Below are positions 1-5,728 of a DNA stretch of 6,312 nucleotides, piece after piece. Numbering within the stretch: position 1 is the stretch's first letter; every line of letters begins with the position of its first letter. The notes below the pieces were generated by a model. The model had not been told where the DNA came from and searched no databases. It was given only the letters and a program-made list of their open reading frames with translations. Position numbers and translations under genes: made by a program. Origin of the DNA: DTU032 sp964346175 (lineage in GTDB: Bacteria; Bacillota; Clostridia; Saccharofermentanales; DTU023); NCBI GenBank assembly GCA_964346175.1, contig CAYFTG010000034.1, positions 1 to 6,312 on the forward strand, in the 5' to 3' direction.

Positions 1-56
1 TGGATCCGCGTTATGGCGTGCCTGTATCTGAGTTGTTGGCGCGATTGGAAGATTGA
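1..56 (+). CDS. C-terminal end of an unidentified upstream gene (partial)
   Basis: Reading from base 3, an open frame gives DPRYGVPVSELLARLED and stops at TGA (54-56). The start lies outside the window. The amphipathic, Leu/Arg/Glu-rich tail looks like a genuine protein end, and a strong intrinsic terminator follows 60 bases later, which fits a transcription unit ending here. The fragment is too short to assign a family. The frame starting at base 1 is also open, to TAG at 82-84, but its Cys/Trp-rich translation looks less protein-like. It appears separate from the malonate-type operon downstream. Confidence 0.45.
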   Translation, partial: DPRYGVPVSELLARLED

Positions 57-115
57 GAAGTTACAAGTTAGCAGTAACGTTTAGATAATTAACTTTCACA
101 GTAAAAAGAAGCTAA

Positions 116-161
116 AAACCTGCTAGCCACTGCGAACAGCGGTTTAGCAGGTTTCTTTTTT
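116..161 (+). terminator. Strong intrinsic terminator ending the upstream unit
   Basis: A long hairpin followed by a T run. The outer stem AAACCTGCTA (116-125) pairs perfectly with TAGCAGGTTT (145-154). The inner stem CCACTG/CAGCGG (127-132 with 137-142, one A-C mismatch) closes on the tetraloop CGAA. C at 155 and six Ts (156-161) follow. On the minus strand the stem is followed by TTTTT (complement of 114-118), so it may work in both directions. It insulates the downstream operon from the upstream gene. Confidence 0.85.
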
Positions 162-242
162 GCTGAAAAATGTAGTATAGTAAGCGATTTTTTACTTTTG
201 CAAAAATCGTCTTACCTCGCCTCTAGTCATGTATTTGTGATT

Positions 243-256
243 TAGATCCAGATCTA
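243..256. repeat. Short inverted repeat beside the palindromic array
   Basis: TAGATC (243-248) and GATCTA (251-256) are exact reverse complements separated by CA. The pair lies directly beside the larger palindromic array (259-313). It may be the edge of the same element or a chance 6-bp match. Confidence 0.35.
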
Positions 257-258
257 GA

Positions 259-313
259 ACAAGTTGATTTTCGTGCCTGGCACGAAAATCAACTGACACG
301 AAAATCAACTTGT
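259..313. repeat. Palindromic array: one left arm, two tandem complementary arms (REP-like)
   Basis: The left arm ACAAGTTGATTTTCGTG (259-275) has two complementary copies to its right. CACGAAAATCAACT (281-294) forms, with 262-277, a perfect 16-bp palindrome around one central T at 278 (arms 262-277 and 279-294). CACGAAAATCAACTTGT (297-313) is an exact 17-base reverse complement of the whole left arm. The two right-hand copies repeat with a 16-base period. The array is followed by CCCC (314-317). Read on the minus strand it begins GGGGACAAGTTGATTTTCG, a form that reminds me of REP-like elements mobilised by RAYT/IS200-type transposases in Firmicutes. That relationship is from memory and untested. 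Confidence 0.75.
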
Positions 314-384
314 CCCCTACTCGATTACTTCGTTGTATAACAAAAACGTTATGATTGCTATGGATTTTAGTATTAGACACAGGC

Positions 385-413
385 TTGTCGTAATGATAAC
401 CTTTAGATGTAGT
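385..413 (+). promoter_or_regulatory. Candidate sigma70-type promoter for the operon
   Basis: TTGTCG (385-390) and TGTAGT (408-413) are 17 bases apart, each matching four of six consensus positions. The predicted start would fall in or next to the hairpin at 415-431, leaving a leader of about 75 bases. An alternative is the AT-rich TATACAAT (457-464), which has no good -35 box; TTTCTG at 434-439 is weak. Some promoter must lie between the terminator and base 497, but which one is uncertain. Confidence 0.3.
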
Positions 414-414
414 T

Positions 415-431
415 CTCTGTTTGTTACAGAG
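415..431. promoter_or_regulatory. Small inverted repeat upstream of the operon (possible operator or 5' hairpin)
   Basis: CTCTGT (415-420) and ACAGAG (426-431) are exact reverse complements around the 5-base loop TTGTT. The repeat lies 66 bases before the first start codon and just after one promoter candidate. It could be a regulator site or the 5' end hairpin of the mRNA. At 6 bp it is short enough to be chance, and no T run typical of a terminator follows. Confidence 0.3.
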
Positions 432-496
432 TCTTTCTGCTAATTCGATATAAATTTATACAATACAGAAATATTAATTGCGCAAGGAGGTTCATT

Positions 497-2146
497 ATGA
501 ATTGGCATAGAAAGCGTGATATGAAGCAGTCACGTCTTGAAAGTGTAGCCCCCTACATTGCAGAAAAGCAGATCGATAGTAAGGTGATTGCTGAAGCATT
601 GGAAGCACTGATGCGTCCCGGAGACAGAGTGGTCATTGAGGGTAACAATCAGAAACAGGCAACATTTTTGGCGCAAGCTCTCACACAAGTAAATCCCGAC
701 ATAGTAAATGACGTCACGATGATAGTTCCTTCAATATCTAGGGACGAGCATTTAGATGTGTTCGACAAGGGCATCGCCAGCGAGATCAATTTCGCTTACG
801 CCGGAAAGCAAAGTGTGCGTTTGGCAGATATGCTCGCAGAAAACAAATTGAAAATTGGCGCCATCCACACCTATCTTGAACTCTATTCGCGACTATTTGT
901 CGACCTTATCCCGGACATTTGCCTCGTGGCAGCTGAACAAGCCGATCCGGATGGTAATTTATTTACAGGATACAGCACAGAGGACACACCTACGCTGGTT
1001 GAAGCAGCTGCCTTTCACCAGGCAATCGTAGTTGTTCAAACTAACGAAATTGTAGAACGTGGTGCACTACCTCGCGTCGACATTCCCGGCGATTGGGTAG
1101 ATTTCATTGTTTTGGCAGATGAACCCTTCCAATTGGAAGCGCTCTTCACAAGAGATCCAAAAAAGATTCGTGATCAGCATATTCTGCAGGGAATGATGAC
1201 GATCAAGGGTATTTACGCAAAACACGGAGTTACTTCGCTTAACCATGGTATTGGCTACAACGCAGCAGCAATAGAATTATTATTACCTACCTATGGTGAG
1301 GAACTTGGCCTTAAGGGCAAGGTCTGTAAGAATTGGGTCCTTAACCCGCATCCCACCATGATTCCTGCAATTGAAAAGGGCTGGGTAGAAAGCATGTACA
1401 CCTTTGGCGGAGAAATCGGAATGGAACGCTACACGGAAGCTCGTTCGGATATATTCCCGATCGGTGCAGATGGGACACTGAGATCAAATAGAGCCTTTGC
1501 ACAGATTGCCGGCCTCTACGGTATCGACCTTTTCCTTGGTGCAACATTGCAAATGGACTATCTGGGCAACTCTTCTACCGTAACCAGTGGGCGTTTGACC
1601 GGATTCGGCGGAGCTCCAAATATGGGACACAACACATTAGGCCGCAGACACACATCCCCAGCTTGGCTCGACATGATGCCCAATCCCGGCAATTCTCTGC
1701 AGAGAGGCAAGAAGCTTGTAGTTCAGATGCTCACAAGTCAGGGACGTTTCGGCTTCAATTTTAAACCTGAATTAGATGCTGTCAAGATCGGTCAAGAGAG
1801 TGGCTTTGCCGCACCGCCGATAATGATATACGGTGAAGACGTCACACATGTTGTCACTGAACAGGGTATCGCATATCTCTACATGGCTGAGTCAGAAGAA
1901 GAGCGTAGAGCTATGTTGGCTGCTGTAGCCCAAGAGACACCTCTGGGAGAATATGCAGCCAAGGCAGAAATTGAAAAAATGCGCAAAGAAGGCAAAGTAG
2001 CCTTGCCGGATGACTTAGAGATAGATCCTGCCACCGCAACACATGAACGCCTAGCTGCCAGAGCGCTGGAGGAACTTGTTGAATGGTCCGGCGGACTTTA
2101 TGAAATTCCGGCAAGCTTTAGGAAATTGGAAAACCCAAGCAGATAA
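497..2146 (+). CDS. mdcA: Malonate decarboxylase alpha-type subunit: malonate CoA/ACP-transferase (MdcA/MadA family)
   Basis: At 549 residues this has the full length and conserved blocks of MdcA (Klebsiella, Pseudomonas, Acinetobacter) and MadA (Malonomonas). These enzymes swap acetate for malonate on a thioester carrier. Visible blocks are PGDRVVIEGNNQKQ (41-54), GAIHTYLELYSR (121-132), STEDTPTLVEA (160-170), LPRVDIPGDWVDFIV (191-205), LNHGIGYNAAAIELLLPTYG (248-267), LNPHPTMIPAIE (282-293), GADGTLRSNRAFAQ (323-336), GNSSTVTSGRLTGFGGAPN (357-375) and a C-terminal EWSGGLYEIPASFR (529-542). Fold and chemistry are those of CoA-transferases. AAGGAGG at 484-490 sets the ATG at 497; the internal ATG at 521 has no such site. 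It is the first gene, 15 bases before the carboxyltransferase gene. No acyl carrier protein gene lies nearby, so I infer it forms malonyl-CoA from acetyl-CoA and malonate. A related diacid such as methylmalonate cannot be excluded. Confidence 0.9.
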   Translation: MNWHRKRDMKQSRLESVAPYIAEKQIDSKVIAEALEALMRPGDRVVIEGNNQKQATFLAQALTQVNPDIVNDVTMIVPSISRDEHLDVFDKGIASEINFAYAGKQSVRLADMLAENKLKIGAIHTYLELYSRLFVDLIPDICLVAAEQADPDGNLFTGYSTEDTPTLVEAAAFHQAIVVVQTNEIVERGALPRVDIPGDWVDFIVLADEPFQLEALFTRDPKKIRDQHILQGMMTIKGIYAKHGVTSLNHGIGYNAAAIELLLPTYGEELGLKGKVCKNWVLNPHPTMIPAIEKGWVESMYTFGGEIGMERYTEARSDIFPIGADGTLRSNRAFAQIAGLYGIDLFLGATLQMDYLGNSSTVTSGRLTGFGGAPNMGHNTLGRRHTSPAWLDMMPNPGNSLQRGKKLVVQMLTSQGRFGFNFKPELDAVKIGQESGFAAPPIMIYGEDVTHVVTEQGIAYLYMAESEEERRAMLAAVAQETPLGEYAAKAEIEKMRKEGKVALPDDLEIDPATATHERLAARALEELVEWSGGLYEIPASFRKLENPSR

Positions 2147-2147
2147 A

Positions 2148-2154
2148 GAGGAGG
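2148..2154 (+). promoter_or_regulatory. Ribosome-binding site that fixes the TTG start of mmdA
   Basis: GAGGAGG begins two bases after the mdcA stop and ends seven bases before TTG (2162-2164). The first in-frame ATG is codon 33 (2258), which has no Shine-Dalgarno site. The translated N-terminus from TTG (MTKKQKELVELKGKL) looks like family members, so the rare start is supported. Confidence 0.75.
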
Positions 2155-2161
2155 ACGAGCT

Positions 2162-3706
2162 TTGACTAAAAAACAAAAAGAGCTGGTCGAATTGAAAGGA
2201 AAACTCAGGCAAGGTGGAGGTGAAAGAGCGATCGAACGCCAGCACGATCGCGGTAAAATGACAGCCCGGGAACGCATAGATGCCTTGCTCGACGAGAAAA
2301 GTTTTGTCGAAACGGGAATGTTCGTTAAGCATCGCTCCACTCAGTTCGGCATGGACAAGAAATATGCCCCTGGCGATGGTGTCGTCTGCGGCTACGGAAC
2401 TATTGACGGTCGTCTGGTCTGCGTAACTGCGCAGGATTTTACCATTATTGGCGGATCTCTCGGAGAAATGCACGCTGACAAAATTGTCAGAACCCAGGAA
2501 ATGGCTCTGAAGGTAGGCTGCCCAATTATCTCAATTAACGATTCCGGTGGTGCTCGCATCCAGGAAGGTGTGGATTCGCTCGCCGGCTATGGTCGAATTT
2601 TTTACAACAATACCAAGGCATCAGGCGTGATCCCGCAGATTTCGGTCATCATGGGCCCCTGTGCCGGAGGTGCTGTTTACTCTCCGGCCTTGACAGATTT
2701 CATCTTCATGGTTGATGGAATCAGCGAGATGTTTATCACTGGCCCACAAGTTATCAAGACTGTGACAGGAGAAGAGGTCACTGCTCAAGAGCTTGGTGGA
2801 GCAATGACTCACAACAGCATTAGTGGCGTCGCCCATTTTAGGGCTGCCAATGAGATAAATAGCTTTAGCCAGCTAAGTCAGCTCCTCAGCTCTCTCCCGC
2901 AAACAAATATGAAAAAAGCTGAGAAATGCGATAGTAACGAAGACCCCAACACTTTGCTGAATGCGCTGAATACCCTTGTTCCCGATGACCCGCGCACACC
3001 TTATAATATGAAGGATTTGATTTATACTTTGGCTGATAATGGCACCTTCTTCGAAGTGCAGCCTGAATACGCCCAGAACATGATTGTTGGGTTTTTAAGG
3101 ATGAACGGTGAGAGTATTGGCGTTATTGCGAACCAGCCGAAAGTTTTGGCAGGCTGCCTCGATATAAATGCATCAGACAAGGCTTCGCGCTTTATCCGCA
3201 TGTGCGACGCCTTCAATATTCCCTTGCTGACGCTGGTAGATGTTCCGGGTTTCTTGCCCGGCACGGAGCAAGAGTATGGTGGAATAATCAGGCACGGTGC
3301 GAAAATGCTTTATGCCTACAGTGAGGCTACAGTGCCGAAAGTCACTCTCATCACCCGCAAAGCGTATGGCGGCGCATACATTGGCATGTGCTCCAAGCAT
3401 CTCGGAGGTGATATTGTACTGGCTTGGCCGACCGCAGAAATTGCTGTCATGGGTGCAGAAGGTGCGGCAAATATAATTTTCTCGAAGGAGATTGCAGCTG
3501 ACACTGATCCGGAGGTTAAACGCCAAGAGAAGATTGATGAGTACTTAGAGTCGATGATGAATCCGTATGTTGCCGCTGCCAGAGGTTATCTGGACGATGT
3601 AATTCTTCCTGCAGAGAGCAGGCAGCGTTTGATTTCATCTTTTGACACACTTCGGAGCAAACGGGCTTCTGTAGCAACGAAGAAGCATGGGAATATTCCC
3701 TTGTAA
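2162..3706 (+). CDS. mmdA: Biotin-dependent acyl-CoA carboxyltransferase, decarboxylase alpha subunit (MmdA/PccB family)
   Basis: This 514-residue protein is a complete two-domain carboxyltransferase of the PccB/MmdA type. It moves the carboxyl group of a malonyl-type CoA thioester to biotin on the carrier protein. The N-terminal crotonase-like domain has DSGGARIQEG (127-136) and the oxyanion glycines in GPCAGGA (165-171). The C-terminal domain has VDVPGFLPG (near 360-368), RKAYGGAYIGM (399-409) and WPTAEIAVMGAEGAANIIF. It starts at TTG behind a strong GAGGAGG site. Its neighbours are the carrier, small subunit and Na+-pump subunit, the usual partners of methylmalonyl-CoA decarboxylase, so it works as a cytoplasmic decarboxylase subunit rather than a carboxylase; no biotin carboxylase gene is present. 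Next to an MdcA-type transferase, malonyl-CoA is the inferred substrate; methylmalonyl-CoA is the main alternative. Residue 407 (Ile) is at the pocket position where, as I recall, Streptomyces PccB has Asp422. Confidence 0.92.
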   Translation: MTKKQKELVELKGKLRQGGGERAIERQHDRGKMTARERIDALLDEKSFVETGMFVKHRSTQFGMDKKYAPGDGVVCGYGTIDGRLVCVTAQDFTIIGGSLGEMHADKIVRTQEMALKVGCPIISINDSGGARIQEGVDSLAGYGRIFYNNTKASGVIPQISVIMGPCAGGAVYSPALTDFIFMVDGISEMFITGPQVIKTVTGEEVTAQELGGAMTHNSISGVAHFRAANEINSFSQLSQLLSSLPQTNMKKAEKCDSNEDPNTLLNALNTLVPDDPRTPYNMKDLIYTLADNGTFFEVQPEYAQNMIVGFLRMNGESIGVIANQPKVLAGCLDINASDKASRFIRMCDAFNIPLLTLVDVPGFLPGTEQEYGGIIRHGAKMLYAYSEATVPKVTLITRKAYGGAYIGMCSKHLGGDIVLAWPTAEIAVMGAEGAANIIFSKEIAADTDPEVKRQEKIDEYLESMMNPYVAAARGYLDDVILPAESRQRLISSFDTLRSKRASVATKKHGNIPL

Positions 3707-3718
3707 GGAGACAAGCTT

Positions 3719-4075
3719 ATGAATTCACAGAATTTGACCTTCATGGATGGCATCTGGATATCTTTGTTTTCAATACTTGTCGTATTTGTTGTGCTTTTAC
3801 TTCTGTCTTACATAATTGACCTTGTCGCTATCCTGAATCGCAAGAAAGATATGGAAGAGGACACGACGCCGGATAAACCCGACTCCCCCAAGGAGCCTGA
3901 AACAGCAACGGAAACGAAGCCGGACGGAAGAACCGTCGCTATTATTGCAGCAGCCATCTCTGCGTTTTTAGGTAAAGATAGTAATTTTGTAATTAAAAAA
4001 ATTGAACGTCAGCAAGAACCGCTGTCAGGATGGGAAGCGGCGGGCATAGTGGACACACATAGAAGACCTTTATAG
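3719..4075 (+). CDS. mmdD: Small membrane subunit of Na+-pumping decarboxylase (MmdD/OadG type)
   Basis: At 118 residues it has the architecture of OadG/MmdD delta or gamma subunits: a short N-terminus, one long hydrophobic helix (about 12-38), a basic RKK after it (41-43), a charged Pro/Glu/Thr/Lys-rich linker (about 44-70), a hydrophobic Ala/Ile segment (73-84) and a C-terminal GWEAAGIVDTHRR tail. In related pumps this subunit anchors and assembles the carboxyltransferase on the membrane subunit. Primary sequence is poorly conserved in this family, so the call rests on architecture and on its position between mmdA and the biotin carrier, the order known for Veillonella and Propionigenium mmd genes. 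The AAGGAG site overlaps the mmdA stop, suggesting translational coupling; ATG follows 12 bases after the stop. Confidence 0.83.
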   Translation: MNSQNLTFMDGIWISLFSILVVFVVLLLLSYIIDLVAILNRKKDMEEDTTPDKPDSPKEPETATETKPDGRTVAIIAAAISAFLGKDSNFVIKKIERQQEPLSGWEAAGIVDTHRRPL

Positions 4076-4088
4076 AAGGGAAATTGAA

Positions 4089-4484
4089 ATGAGTAAAGAG
4101 TATCGAATAGTAGTTGATGGTGTTGAGTATCACGTTGAAGTTGAAGAGCTGAGTTCTGGTCAGCAGGCGGCAGTAAAAACAGCTAAGTCTAGCCCGCCCG
4201 CTCCAGTGGCAGCACACAATCTTGCCCCGGTTTCTACCCCCACTCCTGCTCCGCAGTCGGTTGCGGAAGGTAGAGAAGTAGTCCTCGCCCCTTTACAGGG
4301 CAAAATTTGGGACGTTCCCGTTAAAACAGATGATAGGGTCAAAGCCGGTGATACTCTTGTCGTTATTGAGGCCATGAAAATGGAAAATGAAATCGTTGCG
4401 CCTCATGATGCTGTTGTCGGAGATATATTTGTCAACAAAGGAGACGCTGTTAAATCTGGGGATATGCTAGTAAGTTTGCAATAG
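4089..4484 (+). CDS. mmdC: Biotin carrier protein of the decarboxylase (MmdC/gcdC type)
   Basis: This 131-residue biotinyl-domain protein carries CO2 as carboxybiotin from the carboxyltransferase to the membrane pump. Its N-terminal segment (YRIVVDGVEYHVEVEEL, 5-21) is typical of the family. A flexible Ala/Pro/Thr linker (about 35-57) leads to the biotinyl domain (63-131). The EAMKMEN motif (94-100) places the biotinylated lysine at residue 97, with the usual Gly-rich turns (APLQGKIW, KAGDTL, NKGDAVKSGDML). ATG follows a modest GAAGGG site, 13 bases after the previous stop. Biotin must be attached by a BirA-type ligase encoded elsewhere. This is a lipoyl-like biotinyl domain, not an acyl carrier protein: there is no DSL phosphopantetheine motif. 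Confidence 0.95.
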   Translation: MSKEYRIVVDGVEYHVEVEELSSGQQAAVKTAKSSPPAPVAAHNLAPVSTPTPAPQSVAEGREVVLAPLQGKIWDVPVKTDDRVKAGDTLVVIEAMKMENEIVAPHDAVVGDIFVNKGDAVKSGDMLVSLQ

Positions 4485-4493
4485 GAGACCACT

Positions 4494-5645
4494 ATGTTAG
4501 ATATGATTGTTGATTTTTTACGGAGTTCAGGTTTTGTCGAACTGTTTTCTCTGAACACACCGCTTTTCGGAATCATGGTACCAGGGAATTTAATCATGAT
4601 CGGGATTGCCTGCCTTCTCTTGTATCTGGGCATCAAGAAGGGTTTTGAGCCATATCTACTCTTGCCGATAGCTTTCGGTATGCTCTTGGTTAACTTACCT
4701 CTAGCAGGTTTGATGGACAGTCCGCTCGGCAACCAACCGGGTGGCCTGCTCTACTACCTCTATCAAGGAACCGCCCTAGGTATATATCCGCCCTTGATTT
4801 TCCTCTGTGTTGGTGTTTCTACAGATTTTGGACCGCTGATTGCAAATCCTCGCAGCTTACTGTTGGGAGCTGCCGCTCAGATTGGAATTTTTGGAGCCCT
4901 CGGCTTAGGTTTCACGCCGCAGGAAGCTGCTTCGATCGGCATAATCGGTGGAGCCGATGGTCCGACAGCCTTGTATTTGACAGGTCGTCTAGCACCGGAT
5001 TTGTTAGGGGCAATCGCCATTGCCGCTTATTCGTACATGGCGTTGGTGCCTTTCATACAACCACCTATAATGAAGTTGCTCACAACGAAGGAAGAACGTG
5101 AAACCAAGATGGAGCAGCTGCGTGAAGTTAGTAAAACCGAGAAAATTCTCTTCCCGATTATCGTGACTATCCTTAGTATTCTTCTTTTGCCTTCGGCTGC
5201 CTCGTTGATTGGCATGTTGATGCTCGGCAACTTGCTGAAAGAGTCTGAGCGTGTCCCTTTGCTGGTCAATGCGATAGAGAATGCTCTGATGTATGTCGTA
5301 TCACTTTTCTTGGGAGTCACTGTCGGGGCGACGGCAACAGCTGAAAGATTCCTCACAGCGCAGACTCTGCAGATCCTCCTACTGGGCTTGGTAGCCTTCT
5401 CGATCGGGACAGCCAGTGGAGTTCTCTTGGGCAAGCTGATGTATGTCTTGACTAAGGGCAAGGTCAATCCTTTAATCGGTGCAGCGGGAGTATCTGCTGT
5501 ACCAATGGCTGCCCGTGTAGTTCAAAAGGAAGGACAGAAATACAATCCGTCTAACTTCCTACTCATGCACGCCATGGGGCCTAATGTAGCAGGTGTAATC
5601 GGCTCTACTATAGCAGCCGGATTGCTCTTGAATTTCTTCGGCTAA
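4494..5645 (+). CDS. mmdB: Na+-transporting carboxybiotin decarboxylase, beta subunit (MmdB/OadB family)
   Basis: A 383-residue, very hydrophobic integral membrane protein of the OadB/MmdB/GcdB family. It decarboxylates carboxybiotin and couples this to Na+ export. Diagnostic motifs are NTPLFGIMVPGNLIMIGIA (21-39), the re-entrant-type segment SIGIIGGADGPTALYLTGRLAP (start 147), with the Asp of GGADGPT (155) matching the Na+-binding Asp known in OadB, AYSYMALVPFIQPPIMKLL (start 178) and the C-terminal HAMGPNVAGVIGSTIAAG (359-376). A charged cytoplasmic-type loop (about 198-217) divides the two hydrophobic halves. Length is usual for the family. The AGGAG site overlaps the mmdC stop and the gap is 9 bases, so the genes are co-translated. 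The membrane step shows that the pathway saves energy as a sodium gradient. Confidence 0.95.
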   Translation: MLDMIVDFLRSSGFVELFSLNTPLFGIMVPGNLIMIGIACLLLYLGIKKGFEPYLLLPIAFGMLLVNLPLAGLMDSPLGNQPGGLLYYLYQGTALGIYPPLIFLCVGVSTDFGPLIANPRSLLLGAAAQIGIFGALGLGFTPQEAASIGIIGGADGPTALYLTGRLAPDLLGAIAIAAYSYMALVPFIQPPIMKLLTTKEERETKMEQLREVSKTEKILFPIIVTILSILLLPSAASLIGMLMLGNLLKESERVPLLVNAIENALMYVVSLFLGVTVGATATAERFLTAQTLQILLLGLVAFSIGTASGVLLGKLMYVLTKGKVNPLIGAAGVSAVPMAARVVQKEGQKYNPSNFLLMHAMGPNVAGVIGSTIAAGLLLNFFG

Positions 5646-5666
5646 ATCGGAGAAGATTCATTGTCT

Positions 5667-5703
5667 GGGAGGGATTTCATTACGATTTCTCTCCCGTTTC
5701 TAT
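5667..5703 (+). terminator. Possible terminator or attenuator between mmdB and the amidase gene
   Basis: GGGAGGGA (5667-5674) pairs with TCTCTCCC (5688-5695), with one G-U pair, around a 13-base loop. GTTTCTATTTTA follows, T-rich but interrupted. The hairpin ends 33 bases before the amidase start. With this broken T tract it may terminate only partly and lower expression of the downstream gene relative to the pump genes. An alternative pairing of AAATCG (5644-5649) with CGATTT (5683-5688) would disturb it. Confidence 0.5.
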
Positions 5704-5728
5704 TTTATGATTGAAAAAGGAGATTCTC

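Larger units (their letters stand above)
162..496. other. Intergenic leader region without a convincing gene
   Basis: These 335 bases separate the upstream terminator from the first operon gene. They are AT-rich and contain the palindromic repeat array (259-313), a small hairpin (415-431), AT-rich promoter-like stretches (about 440-475) and the ribosome-binding site of the first gene. A 62-codon minus-strand open frame (192-380, GTG start) crosses the palindromes, has no Shine-Dalgarno site and resembles nothing I recognise, so it is not called. No tRNA-like or riboswitch-like fold was recognised. Confidence 0.6.

Noticed and set aside
259..313. CRISPR array
   Set aside because: There are only two direct copies with a 2-base gap and an inverted third copy; there are no spacers of regular length.
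192..380. 62-codon minus-strand open frame with GTG start
   Set aside because: It has no Shine-Dalgarno site, crosses the palindromic array that dictates part of its translation, and resembles no protein family I recognise.
2051..2473. 140-codon minus-strand open frame overlapping the mdcA/mmdA junction
   Set aside because: It lies opposite two well-supported genes and its translation has no recognisable family features; it is an antisense shadow.
3719..4075. Small gene considered as the missing acyl carrier protein
   Set aside because: It has a clear transmembrane helix and OadG-like linker but no phosphopantetheine-type Ser motif, so it is the small pump subunit.
5027..5467. 146-codon minus-strand open frame inside mmdB
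   Set aside because: It lies fully antisense to a conserved membrane protein; its Ser/Arg-rich, low-information translation is typical of a shadow.
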